Of a stretch of DNA of 64,000 nucleotides, positions 1 to 11,221 are shown piece after piece. Origin of the DNA: Clostridium sp. GTDB taxonomy: Bacteria > Bacillota > Clostridia > Clostridiales > Clostridiaceae. The stretch's first letter is position 1, and each line of letters opens with the position of its first letter. Position numbers and translations under genes: made by a program. The stretch spans positions 1 through 64,000 of the forward strand of contig NZ_JAPFDR010000005.1 of NCBI RefSeq assembly GCF_026168755.1, in the 5' to 3' direction. The notes beneath the pieces are model-generated. The model searched no databases, was not told where the DNA came from, and saw nothing but the letters and a program-made list of their open reading frames with translations.

Positions 1-137
1 AACGACTTAGGCTTGAAAAGCCTAACGCGTCAATATATTAAAATTCATTAAACTTAAAGAACCGCCGTGTACCAGACCGGTACGCACGGTGGTGTGAGAG
101 GTCGGTAGATAAAATAATTATCTACCTCCTACTCGAT
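1..137 (+). mobile_element. 3' end of a group II intron (domains V and VI); the rest lies left of the window
   Basis: Domain V-like hairpin CCGCCGTGTACC-agac-CGGTACGCACGGTGG, followed by a domain VI-like stem GAGAGG..GGTAGAT / ATCTACC..CCT-A-CTC with a bulged A (about 131) and a 3' end ...CTCGAT. Recognised from bacterial group II intron 3' ends. Confidence 0.85.
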
Positions 138-202
138 TTATTTAAAAATATTTTTAATTTATTTCTAAGAATTAACTTTTAATAATATATTTATAAAGAA
201 AT

Positions 203-290
203 AAAAAAAAGAAAGATGGCGGGTATCCATCTTTCAACTATGGTATAAAAGGGTATTGAGAATTTATGAGAGGTTATATGGTCAATAACC
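203..290 (-). ncRNA. Candidate minus-strand small RNA ending in an intrinsic terminator
   Basis: On the minus strand: -35 TTGACT (325-320), 17-nt spacer, -10 TATTAT (302-297), then about 85 nt to the perfect 9-bp hairpin GAAAGATGG/CCATCTTTC (235-211) followed by T8. No convincing ORF. Confidence 0.45.
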
Positions 291-527
291 ATATTTATAA
301 TATGACATATTTATAATAAAGTCAACAATTTATTTAAAAAAAAATAAAATTTTTTTTAAAAGGTACAAAAATTCGACAAAACATGTAATTAAATGGTAAA
401 AATAAATGGTTTGTAAAAATTTTCATGAAAATATTATATAAAAATTAGTAAACAGTTAATACATATTAGAATAAATATATATTTAAAGAATATAAATTAT
501 AGTAGTTATACTATAGGGAGGGATATT

Positions 528-2096
528 ATGTCTCAGATAGATGTTATTAAAGAAAGTATTCAAAATGAACAATTACTAAGAGAAAGTGCTACTAATAATG
601 TACTAAAGGGTGAATATTTAATAAAAGACTCTCATCCAGATGTATATCAAATATTGGGAGTAGAAGCTAAAGCAACTATAACAAACAAAGAAACGTTAGC
701 TGATAAAATAATGATAGAAGGTCAAATTAATTATTCTGTTATGTATTTATCAGAAGATGAAAGTAAAGTAACTAGTATAAACTCAGTTTATTTATCAGAA
801 AAGTTCGCAGACTATCTTGATCTTAATAATGAAGAACATAAAGTGATTTGTGAAGTCGAGTGCGTAATAGAACATATTCAAGCTAGTATTATGAATGAGC
901 GTAAGATTGCTATTGATGGAATAAGGTCAACTAAATGGCAAGTTTATAAGGTTGAAGAATTTGAATTTGTTAAAGAAATTGAAGGAAGAGATGATATACA
1001 AGTTAAGACAAAAAGTGAAGAGATGAATCAAATAAAGTGTGAAAAAGACATAGAGTTAATGGGAAAATCTATGATAAAAGTAACAATGGATAAACCTGAA
1101 GTTGATGAAATATTAAAATGCTCCATGAATTTACACAAAAAAGAGGTTAAACTTGGAGATGGAAAGATATATTTTGGATGTTATTGCAAGATAGAAGTAC
1201 TATGCAAAGGAAAAGATGAAAATGATATATTCTTATTACAAGATGATATATACTTATCAAAAGAGGAAGAAGCTATTGGTGTAAATAGTGATATGATGAC
1301 ATCTCATCAAATAGATATAGTAAGTTTTGATAGTATAATCAATGCTGATGATTTAGGTGAGAGTAGAGTTGTAAATGTTGAATTTATGATTAAGGGAACT
1401 ATTAAGGTTATATCTAAAGAGGTTATTGATGTAATTAAAGATGCTTATTCACCAACTAAATCAATAGAGTTAACTAAGAAGAAGTATGAGACAGGATTAG
1501 TTCATGGAATAATTACATCAGAATTAATAGTAAAAGATAATTTATACCCTAAAGATGAAAATGATAAAATTAGTTGTGTAATATCTGCTACAGGATGCCC
1601 AGTTATAACAGATAGGGTTGTTGAAGAAGATAAAATAAAGGTTGAAGGAATAATAAAAGTGTTAGTCCTTTATAAGACAACTGATGATAATTGCAAGATA
1701 GATATGTGTAATGGAGAAATTCCATTTACTTCAGTAATTGATTTAAAAGGCACAAAACCAGATATGGTTGCCTTATGTAAAGTTCACTTAGAAAATTTAG
1801 ATGCTACTGTTGAAGCTAATACAATTGGTGTAAGGGCTACATTATCTGTTTTAGTTAAGGCTTGTTATAAGGTTAATAAAGAGTGGATAGTTGATATTAT
1901 TGAAGGTGAAGAAGAAAAAGAATGTAAAAAAGCTTCAGTTACAATATATGTAGTTAATATAGGTGACACACTTTGGGATTTAGCTAAAAAATATAATACT
2001 ACAATGGATTCATTAATAGAAATAAATGAATTAGATGGACCAGAATCATTAACTGAAGGTAAAAAGATAATAATACCAGGAAAATGTAAGTTTTAA
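528..2096 (+). CDS. sipL: SPOCS/DUF3794 domain protein with C-terminal LysM, SipL-like spore morphogenesis protein
   Basis: 522 aa; repeated DUF3794-like modules and C-terminal LysM (VVNIGDTLWDLAKKYNTTMDSLIEINELDGPESLTEGKKIIIP). Confidence 0.75.
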   Translation: MSQIDVIKESIQNEQLLRESATNNVLKGEYLIKDSHPDVYQILGVEAKATITNKETLADKIMIEGQINYSVMYLSEDESKVTSINSVYLSEKFADYLDLNNEEHKVICEVECVIEHIQASIMNERKIAIDGIRSTKWQVYKVEEFEFVKEIEGRDDIQVKTKSEEMNQIKCEKDIELMGKSMIKVTMDKPEVDEILKCSMNLHKKEVKLGDGKIYFGCYCKIEVLCKGKDENDIFLLQDDIYLSKEEEAIGVNSDMMTSHQIDIVSFDSIINADDLGESRVVNVEFMIKGTIKVISKEVIDVIKDAYSPTKSIELTKKKYETGLVHGIITSELIVKDNLYPKDENDKISCVISATGCPVITDRVVEEDKIKVEGIIKVLVLYKTTDDNCKIDMCNGEIPFTSVIDLKGTKPDMVALCKVHLENLDATVEANTIGVRATLSVLVKACYKVNKEWIVDIIEGEEEKECKKASVTIYVVNIGDTLWDLAKKYNTTMDSLIEINELDGPESLTEGKKIIIPGKCKF

Positions 2097-2111
2097 TAAG
2101 GTTTAAAATAC

Positions 2112-2147
2112 AAAAAAGCTATTGCAAAGTTATGCAATAGCTTTTTT
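2112..2147 (+). terminator. Intrinsic terminator after the sipL-like gene
   Basis: AAAAAAGCTATTGCA-aagtta-TGCAATAGCTTTTTT. Confidence 0.85.
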
Positions 2148-2210
2148 GTATTTTTGAATATATTTCATTTGATTGGATAAAATAAGAAATATGTGATTTG
2201 AGGTGATAAA

Positions 2211-3044
2211 TTGAGCGAAAAAGTAAGTGGTAACTTAATAATAATAGGAGGAGCTGAGGATAAAGAAGGCGATAAAGAAATATTAAAAAGAGTAGCAAAA
2301 TATATAGATCCTGAAAAGGAAAAGTTAATAATAGCAACTATAGCAACAGAATATCCAGAAAAAAGTTATGAAAATTATAAAAATGTATTTTCTAATTTAG
2401 GAATTAAAAATATAGATAAACTAGACATTAGTACTAGAGAAGATGCATTTAATAAGAAAAACGTTGAATTAATAAATAATTCAAATTTATTATTCTTTAC
2501 TGGTGGTGATCAATTGAGAATAACTAGTATGATAGGGGGCAGCCCAATATATGATGCAGTAAAGAATCTATGTGCTAATGGTGGATTAATTGCTGGAACA
2601 TCCGCAGGGGCATCTGTTATGAGTGATACCATGATAGTTCAAGGAGAAGATGATGAATCTCCACATAAATGTACTTTAAAAATGTCACCAGGTTTAGGGT
2701 TAGTAAACAATATAATAATTGATCAACATTTTGCTCAACGAGGTAGAATAGGAAGATTATTAACGGCTATAGCTCAAAATCCTGAAGTTTTGGGTATAGG
2801 AATAGATGAAGATACAGCAATAGTAGTAAGTGATAAAGGAACTGCAGAAGTTATTGGATCTGGTGCAGTATATTTCATAGATGGAAGTTCAATTGATTAT
2901 AGTAATGTATCGGAGCAATATAGTGATGAGGTACTTAGTATGTTTAATGTAAAGCTTCATGTATTAAAAGAAGGTAATAGATTTAATTTACTAGATAAAG
3001 TACCATTTGAGGAGGATAAGGATTTTTATGAAAATCATAAATAG
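2211..3044 (+). CDS. cphB: Cyanophycinase
   Basis: 277 aa; IIGGAEDKEGD, FTGGDQLR, GTSAGASVMS nucleophile elbow; overlaps cphA; TTG start. Confidence 0.9.
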   Translation: MSEKVSGNLIIIGGAEDKEGDKEILKRVAKYIDPEKEKLIIATIATEYPEKSYENYKNVFSNLGIKNIDKLDISTREDAFNKKNVELINNSNLLFFTGGDQLRITSMIGGSPIYDAVKNLCANGGLIAGTSAGASVMSDTMIVQGEDDESPHKCTLKMSPGLGLVNNIIIDQHFAQRGRIGRLLTAIAQNPEVLGIGIDEDTAIVVSDKGTAEVIGSGAVYFIDGSSIDYSNVSEQYSDEVLSMFNVKLHVLKEGNRFNLLDKVPFEEDKDFYENHK

Positions 3045-5643
3045 CACTGTTTATTCTGGAAGAAATATACATTCTCATAAAAAGTGCATACAACTCGACG
3101 TAGATTTAGAAGGATATTCTGAGATACCTAGTAAGGATATAAAAGGCTTTAATAAAAATTTGGTAGAGATGCTTCCAATTCTTAATACTCATAGGTGTGG
3201 GATAGATGAGGAAGGTGGATTTGTAAAGAGACTAAATGAAGGAACTTATTTAGCTCATATTTGTGAACATACTATTATAGCTATACAAAATATTTTAGGA
3301 ATAGATGTAGCTTATGGAAAGGCTAGAGAAGTTGAAGGTGATAGATATATAATTGTATATCAATATGAATATCCTAAGGTAGGAATTGAAGTTGCAAAAT
3401 TAGCTGTGGATATTATTAACTCACTTATAGAAGGCAAAAAAATTAGTTTTAATCATAGGTTAAATATAATAAAATCTATAATTCCAGAAGAACTTATAGG
3501 ACCTAGTGCTTTAGAAATATGTAATGCGGCTAAAAAGGCTGGATTACCAGTACTTAAAATGGGGAATAGTGGATTTTATCAAATTGGATATGGAAAACAA
3601 GGAAGAATAATAGAATCAGCAATTACTAATGCTACAAGTTGTGTATCTGCTGATATTTCATGTGATAAATTATTAACAAAGCAGTTGCTAAGAATACAAA
3701 ATTTGCCTGTTCCGAAAGGTGAAAGGGTAAATAATGTTATTGATTTATTAAGAACTGCTGAAGAAATAGGATATCCTGTTGTTTTAAAACCTGAATTTGG
3801 GAGCAAGGGAAGAGGAGTTATATTAAATATAAATAATGAGAAGGAATTATTAAAGTATTATCAAAAATTAACTGAGGAGTTTAAAGAGATAATAGTTGAA
3901 CGATACTGTGAAGGTGATGACTATAGGGTTTGTGTAGTTGGATATAATGTTGTAGCAGTTTCAAAAAGAATTCCGCCATTTGTAATAGGAGATGGAGAAA
4001 GAAATATTAAAGAACTTATAGATGAATTAAATAATGATGAGCTTAGAGGGGAAGACCATGAAAAACCTTTAACTAAGATAAATATTGATGATGAGTTAGA
4101 AAGAAATTTAAGTAAACATAACTATAATTTAAATTCTATATTAAAAAATGGAGAGAAATTATTTTTAAGAAAGAATTCAAATTTATCTACTGGTGGAATA
4201 GCTATAGATTATACAGATGTTATTTCAGAAGAAAATAAGGAAATATGTGTAAGGGCAGCTAAGGCCATAGGATTAGATATATGTGGTATTGATGTTTGTA
4301 CAACTGATATTAGTGAATCCTTAATGAATAATGGAGCCATACTTGAGGTTAACGCAGCACCAGGTTTAAGAATGCATTCATATCCTTATAAAGGAGTTAG
4401 TAGAAATATTGGAAATGACATAATTAATATGATGTATAATAATAATCCTCAAAATATACCTGTAGTTGCTGTTACTGGGACAAATGGTAAAACAACAACT
4501 ACTAGGATAATAAATAGTACATTATCTAGAATGGGATATTGTGTTGGAATGACAAGTACTGATGGAATATATGTTAATGGTAAATGTATTGATATAGGTG
4601 ATGATACCGGTTTTGAGAGTGCTAAATGTATATTATACAATAGAGATGTTGATATAGCAGTTTTAGAAACTGCAAGAGGTGGGATTATAAGAAAAGGATT
4701 AGCATATGATTTAGCTGATGTTGCAGTAATAACTAATATTACTGATGATCATTTAGGAATAGATAATATAAATTCTATGGAGGAGCTTTGTAAGGTAAAA
4801 TCATTAGTAGCGGAAGCTGTAAAAGAAAATGGAAACGTAGTAATTAATGCTGATGATGAGTGGAGTAGAAAGATTATAAATAGAATAAATTCAAATATAA
4901 TTTACTATTCTTCTGATTTTAATAATGAATTAATAAGAGAAAATATAAGTAAGAAGCTTATTGCTGTATACAGAAAAGATGATTATCTATGTGTTAATAA
5001 TAAGGGAATAGAATATAAAATAATAAATGTTAAAGATATTCCAATATCATTAAATGGTACATTAGAATTTAATATTGAAAATGCAATGGCAGCTTGTGCA
5101 GCATTAGTAGGTATGGAAATAGATTATAGCATGATAAGAATAGGGTTAGAGAATTTTAACTCTGAAGATAATTCAGGAAGGTTTAACGTTTATGATTATA
5201 ATGGTATAAAGGTTATATTGGATTATGGTCATAATATAGAAGGGTATAAAAAAGTTTTACCTACATTAGAACGTATTGGCAGTGGGAATATTACTGGGAT
5301 AATTGGTGTTCCAGGGGATAGAAGTGATTATGTTGCGAGGGAAATAGGAAGTATAAGTGCTAGATATCTTGATAAAATAATAATTAAGGAAGATAAAGAT
5401 AGAAGAGGAAGAGAAAGTGGAGAAATACCTAATTTAATTAAAGATGGTGTATTAAAGGTAAAGAAAGATGCAAATGTAAATATAGTGTTGGATGAAGTTG
5501 AAGCTTTAGGAAAGGCACTAAATGAATCTGCTGAGGGAGATATTATAATTGTATTTTTTGAAAGATTGGTTCCGTTAATAAATTATATCAAATCCAATAA
5601 AAATAATGATACAGATTTAGGGAATGTTGTTAATTCAAATTAA
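3028..5643 (+). CDS. cphA: Cyanophycin synthetase
   Basis: ATP-grasp domain followed by Mur-ligase-type domain (GTNGKTTTTRII); start set at MKIINSTVYSGRNI inside the given ORF. Confidence 0.92.
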   Translation: MKIINSTVYSGRNIHSHKKCIQLDVDLEGYSEIPSKDIKGFNKNLVEMLPILNTHRCGIDEEGGFVKRLNEGTYLAHICEHTIIAIQNILGIDVAYGKAREVEGDRYIIVYQYEYPKVGIEVAKLAVDIINSLIEGKKISFNHRLNIIKSIIPEELIGPSALEICNAAKKAGLPVLKMGNSGFYQIGYGKQGRIIESAITNATSCVSADISCDKLLTKQLLRIQNLPVPKGERVNNVIDLLRTAEEIGYPVVLKPEFGSKGRGVILNINNEKELLKYYQKLTEEFKEIIVERYCEGDDYRVCVVGYNVVAVSKRIPPFVIGDGERNIKELIDELNNDELRGEDHEKPLTKINIDDELERNLSKHNYNLNSILKNGEKLFLRKNSNLSTGGIAIDYTDVISEENKEICVRAAKAIGLDICGIDVCTTDISESLMNNGAILEVNAAPGLRMHSYPYKGVSRNIGNDIINMMYNNNPQNIPVVAVTGTNGKTTTTRIINSTLSRMGYCVGMTSTDGIYVNGKCIDIGDDTGFESAKCILYNRDVDIAVLETARGGIIRKGLAYDLADVAVITNITDDHLGIDNINSMEELCKVKSLVAEAVKENGNVVINADDEWSRKIINRINSNIIYYSSDFNNELIRENISKKLIAVYRKDDYLCVNNKGIEYKIINVKDIPISLNGTLEFNIENAMAACAALVGMEIDYSMIRIGLENFNSEDNSGRFNVYDYNGIKVILDYGHNIEGYKKVLPTLERIGSGNITGIIGVPGDRSDYVAREIGSISARYLDKIIIKEDKDRRGRESGEIPNLIKDGVLKVKKDANVNIVLDEVEALGKALNESAEGDIIIVFFERLVPLINYIKSNKNNDTDLGNVVNSN

Positions 5644-5769
5644 AGAATACAACAATGACATATTTACTATAAGAAAAATAATATATATAATATTATTTAT
5701 AAAGTTCAGGGTTTATACTCTGAACTTTAATTTAGAATTATGAACTTTCCATTGAAAGGATTTGGATAT

Positions 5770-6615
5770 ATGAAAATAAAAGCTTATGCAAAAATTAACA
5801 TTTCTTTAGATATAGTAGGAAAAAGAGAAAGTGATGGATATCATTTATTAAAAATGATAATGCAGAATATAGATTTGTACGATGAAATATCTATAGAAAA
5901 ACAGAAGAAAGATATAAGAATAAGTTGTAATAAAAGCTATGTTCCGACAGATTCAAGAAACTTAGCTTATAAAGCAGCAAATTTATTTAAAGAGACATAT
6001 AATATTGAAGATGGAGTTCATATTGATATTGTAAAGAATATTCCTGTATCAGCTGGTCTAGCTGGGGGAAGTACAGATGCAGCTGCTGTTTTAAAGCTTA
6101 TGAATAAGATATTTAAGGTGAATGCATCTAATGAAGAACTTATGGAACTTGGGTTAAAATTAGGTGCTGATATTCCATATTGTATTAATGGTGGAACAGC
6201 ACTTTGTGAAGGCATTGGAGAAAAAATAACAGCTTTACAACCTTTTAAGGATAAAATATTAGTTTTAGTAAAGCCTAGTTTTGGAGTTTCAACTAAAGAA
6301 GTATATAAAGCTTTTAATTTAGATAGAGTTAGAGTACATCCTAAAACTGAGAATTTAATAAAAGCTATGGAACAAGATGATTTGTATTATGTAGCAAATA
6401 ATATGAAAAACTTATTAGAAAATGTGACTTTAAGAAAGCATAATATATTAATTAAAATAAAAGAAGAAATGAATAGATACGGTGCAGTAGGTAGCATGAT
6501 GAGTGGAAGTGGGCCAAGTGTATTTGCTTTTTTTGATGATATGTTAAAGGCACAAAGATGCTATGAAAAAATGAAGGAAAATCATAGAGAAGTATTTTTA
6601 ACTAGAACTATTTAA
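5770..6615 (+). CDS. ispE: 4-diphosphocytidyl-2-C-methyl-D-erythritol kinase
   Basis: GHMP kinase motif PVSAGLAGGSTDAAA; MKIKAYAKINISLDIVGKR N-terminus. Confidence 0.92.
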   Translation: MKIKAYAKINISLDIVGKRESDGYHLLKMIMQNIDLYDEISIEKQKKDIRISCNKSYVPTDSRNLAYKAANLFKETYNIEDGVHIDIVKNIPVSAGLAGGSTDAAAVLKLMNKIFKVNASNEELMELGLKLGADIPYCINGGTALCEGIGEKITALQPFKDKILVLVKPSFGVSTKEVYKAFNLDRVRVHPKTENLIKAMEQDDLYYVANNMKNLLENVTLRKHNILIKIKEEMNRYGAVGSMMSGSGPSVFAFFDDMLKAQRCYEKMKENHREVFLTRTI

Positions 6616-6680
6616 ATAAAAATTAAATATAAATGAATAAACCCCTTTATAATGTCAATACTTAAAACTAGAAAGGGGTT

Positions 6681-7379
6681 ATGTTTATGAGAAAGTATAT
6701 TTATTTTATAATACCTATGGTTTTAACAGTTGTAATTTTTAATGGATGTCAATCTATTGCAATCAATACAAAGGAATCTAGTTTAGAGTTAACAGAATTA
6801 AATTATGATGATATTAAGGACAAGCTTATAAGATTTCATGTAATAGCAAATAGTGATACAGATGAAGATCAAAATCTTAAGCTAAAAGTTAGAGATAAAG
6901 TAGTTGAAGCATTAAGTGAAAAATTAAGTAATGTAAATTCATTAGAGGAAGCAGAAAATGTATTAAAGGAAAATATAGATTATGTTAATGAAATTGCAAA
7001 AGAGGTTATTGAAGAAAATAATTATACTTATGAAGTGAATACAATGTTGTCTTATGAGAATTTTCCTGATAAGGTATATGGAGATTATATTTTTCCGCAA
7101 GGAAATTATGAAGCATTTAGAGTTATAATAGGAGAAGGAAAAGGACAAAATTGGTGGTGTGTTATGTTTCCATCATTATGTTTTGTTGATGAAAGTAAAA
7201 ACTCAGTAGATTCTAGTGATTTAAAAGAAGAAATCGAAAATATAGAACCTAAAAATAATGAGACAACAAATGAAAATAAAGAAAAAAATAAAGAAAAAAA
7301 TAAAGAATCAAGTAATGTTAATAATGGAGTAAAATTTAAGTTTAAGATAGTAGAAGTTATAAAGGAAATTCTTGATTAA
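6681..7379 (+). CDS. spoIIR: Stage II sporulation protein R
   Basis: LIRFHVIANSDTDEDQNLKLKVRD and NWWCVMFPSLCFVD are typical of SpoIIR. Confidence 0.9.
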   Translation: MFMRKYIYFIIPMVLTVVIFNGCQSIAINTKESSLELTELNYDDIKDKLIRFHVIANSDTDEDQNLKLKVRDKVVEALSEKLSNVNSLEEAENVLKENIDYVNEIAKEVIEENNYTYEVNTMLSYENFPDKVYGDYIFPQGNYEAFRVIIGEGKGQNWWCVMFPSLCFVDESKNSVDSSDLKEEIENIEPKNNETTNENKEKNKEKNKESSNVNNGVKFKFKIVEVIKEILD

Positions 7380-7392
7380 TAGGAGGAATAGT

Positions 7393-8382
7393 ATGGCAAA
7401 GGCATTAGCTATGGTTTCAGGAGGGCTAGATAGTATTTTAGCAGCAAAATTAATAAAGGAACAAGGTATAGATGTATTAGGAATTTGTTTTAGATCATAC
7501 TTTTTTAGTGAAGAAAGTGCAATAAAGATGGCAAAGCAAATAGATATACCACTATTAGTAGTAGATTTTTCACCAGAGCATTTAGAGTTAGTTAAAAATC
7601 CTAAGCATGGTAGAGGTAAAAATATGAATCCATGTATAGATTGTCATGCTATGATGATGAATTATGCAGGAAAATTATTAGAGGAACATAATGCAGATTT
7701 TATTATTACAGGTGAAGTATTAAATCAACGACCTATGTCTCAAAACAGACAAGCTTTAAATATTGTAAAAAAAGAATCTGGATTTGCTAATAAAATTTTA
7801 AGGCCTTTATGTGCTAAAAATATGGATCCTACAGAAATGGAGTTAAGTGGATTAGTTGATAGAGAAAAATTATTAAATATTACTGGAAGAAGTAGAAAGC
7901 CACAAATGGAGTTAGCTGCAAAATGGGGAATTACAGAATATCCATCACCAGCAGGTGGATGTAAATTAACAGAACCAAATTATGCATTAAGATTAAAAGA
8001 TCTTTTAAACTTTAAAGAGGAAGTTGAAGAAAATGAATTAAGTCTTTTAAGATATGGAAGACATTTTAGGACAGATGATAACAATAAAATAATAGTTGCA
8101 AGAACTCAAGAAGAGGGAGAAGCAATTAAATCATTTATACATAATGAATATTATTCTTTTCATACAACTGATTTTTCTGGAGCACTTGTATTACTAGAAG
8201 GAAGTGGAACAGAAAGAGATGTACATTTAGCTGCTAGAATAGCTGCAAGGTATAGCAAAGGAAGAGAAAAAACAGAGTTAAAGGTTAAATACGGCATATA
8301 TGGACAAAAGCTAGAAAATATTATAGTTGTAGAGCCTATAAGTGATAAAGAATTAGAAAAATATATGATTTCTATAAAGTAG
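7393..8382 (+). CDS. ThiI/MnmA-like tRNA thiolation-type PP-loop ATPase
   Basis: PP-loop SGGLDSILAAKL; PCIDCHAMMM; GCKLTEPNYALRLKDL. Confidence 0.7.
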   Translation: MAKALAMVSGGLDSILAAKLIKEQGIDVLGICFRSYFFSEESAIKMAKQIDIPLLVVDFSPEHLELVKNPKHGRGKNMNPCIDCHAMMMNYAGKLLEEHNADFIITGEVLNQRPMSQNRQALNIVKKESGFANKILRPLCAKNMDPTEMELSGLVDREKLLNITGRSRKPQMELAAKWGITEYPSPAGGCKLTEPNYALRLKDLLNFKEEVEENELSLLRYGRHFRTDDNNKIIVARTQEEGEAIKSFIHNEYYSFHTTDFSGALVLLEGSGTERDVHLAARIAARYSKGREKTELKVKYGIYGQKLENIIVVEPISDKELEKYMISIK

Positions 8383-8391
8383 GGGGATAAA

Positions 8392-8808
8392 ATGGAGAAG
8401 AGAGCAATTATATCTGTAAAAAGTTCATCAAATTTAGAGCCTAATGATGCAATTGAAGTAGTGACTCCTGGTAAATTTATAATTAAGGAGAAGGGATTTA
8501 AGGCGATATATGAGGAATCAGAAATATCAGGAATGGAAGGGACAACTACTACTTTAAACATACAAGACAACATAATGGTATTAGAGAGAGTAGGATCAAC
8601 TACTACAAATATGGAATTTAAAGAAGGGGAAATGGCTGTTTCCTTATATAATACGCCATATGGAGTATTAAATTTAAATATTGATACTGAAAAGTTAGAT
8701 ATAAATGTTAATGAAAATGGTGGAGAAATTTACTCTAAGTATATTTTAGGACTTGAGGGGCAAGAAGGCATAATCACTGAGTTAAATATAAAAATTAAAG
8801 TAAATTAA
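8392..8808 (+). CDS. DUF1934 (YwiB-like) protein
   Basis: 138 aa small beta-barrel-like protein; SNLEPNDAIEVVTPGKF... YNTPYGVLNLNI. Confidence 0.65.
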   Translation: MEKRAIISVKSSSNLEPNDAIEVVTPGKFIIKEKGFKAIYEESEISGMEGTTTTLNIQDNIMVLERVGSTTTNMEFKEGEMAVSLYNTPYGVLNLNIDTEKLDINVNENGGEIYSKYILGLEGQEGIITELNIKIKVN

Positions 8809-8816
8809 ATTTTAGG

Positions 8817-8852
8817 CTTCTATGAAATTATTTATTCATAGAAGTATTTTTT
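8817..8852 (+). terminator. Intrinsic terminator
   Basis: CTTCTATGAA-attattta-TTCATAGAAG then TATTTTTTT. Confidence 0.85.
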
Positions 8853-8905
8853 TGAATAAAAAAAGTCACATAGGAAATAATTAAAGAAAAGAGCTATAAA
8901 GGGGC

Positions 8906-9208
8906 GTGGATAATATAAATAAGTATGAAATTATAATATTCATTTTAAGCAGTTATTATGGCATGAGTTATGAAGACTTTAAAAAGAGACTTAAAAAGAA
9001 AGATAATCTATATTTAACAATTTTACTTATGAAGAAATTCAAATGTTTGAATTTAGAAGTTATTCAACAAAGCTTAGGGATTTCCAATAATAGAATGTTA
9101 AGTTATAAAATGAAAAAAGCAGAAGAAAAAATATTAATAAATAAAAGATTTAGAGATGAATATTTTGAATTAGAAGATAAAATAAAAGAAAATTTTAAAA
9201 ATGCATAA
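8906..9208 (+). CDS. Small uncharacterised protein with a possible HTH
   Basis: 100 aa ORF upstream of pyrG; GTG start after GGGGCGTG; segment YLTILLMKKFKCLNLEVIQQSLGISNNRMLSYKMKKAEEKI weakly resembles the DnaA domain IV HTH (inference). Confidence 0.6.
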   Translation: MDNINKYEIIIFILSSYYGMSYEDFKKRLKKKDNLYLTILLMKKFKCLNLEVIQQSLGISNNRMLSYKMKKAEEKILINKRFRDEYFELEDKIKENFKNA

Positions 9209-9336
9209 AAAACACTAGCCTAATTCTAACTAATGTGATACTATAATATCTATGATTATTCTTCTTTTGACAATAAGAGAGATAATTTAAATTATACTAC
9301 TATAAAAATCAATAGTCAATAGAAAATTTAAATTAA

Positions 9337-10962
<1,626 letters not shown>

Positions 10963-10996
10963 AAGGAAAGTGAAGATATCCTTCACTTTTCTTTTT
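10963..10996 (+). terminator. Intrinsic terminator after pyrG
   Basis: AAAGTGAAG-atatc-CTTCACTTT then TCTTTTT. Confidence 0.8.
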
Positions 10997-11221
10997 AATG
11001 TTATAAAATTATTTAAAGTGGATAATCTTATAATATAACTTTCTATTGAATTTTAAAGTTTATTAGTTCATAATTATATATAAACTTAAATATGCATTAT
11101 ATTAATTATAGCTATATTGTATATTTTATTTTAATAAGATTGTATTTCATTTCAAATATATCAAACCTTAGGTTTAATCTATTATTATCCCGAAGTAAAC
11201 AAAACTATTGGAGGTGTCAAT

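Noticed and set aside
211-235. Plus-strand terminator reading of the GAAAGATGG/CCATCTTTC hairpin
   Set aside because: No T-run follows on the plus strand; the T8 is on the minus strand, so it was used for the minus-strand sRNA hypothesis.
2119-2337. 72-aa minus-strand ORF across the sipL terminator and cphB 5' end
   Set aside because: Overlaps a strong terminator and a well-supported CDS; low-complexity hydrophobic translation.
8160-8573. 137-aa minus-strand ORF
   Set aside because: Antisense to the ThiI-like and DUF1934 genes.
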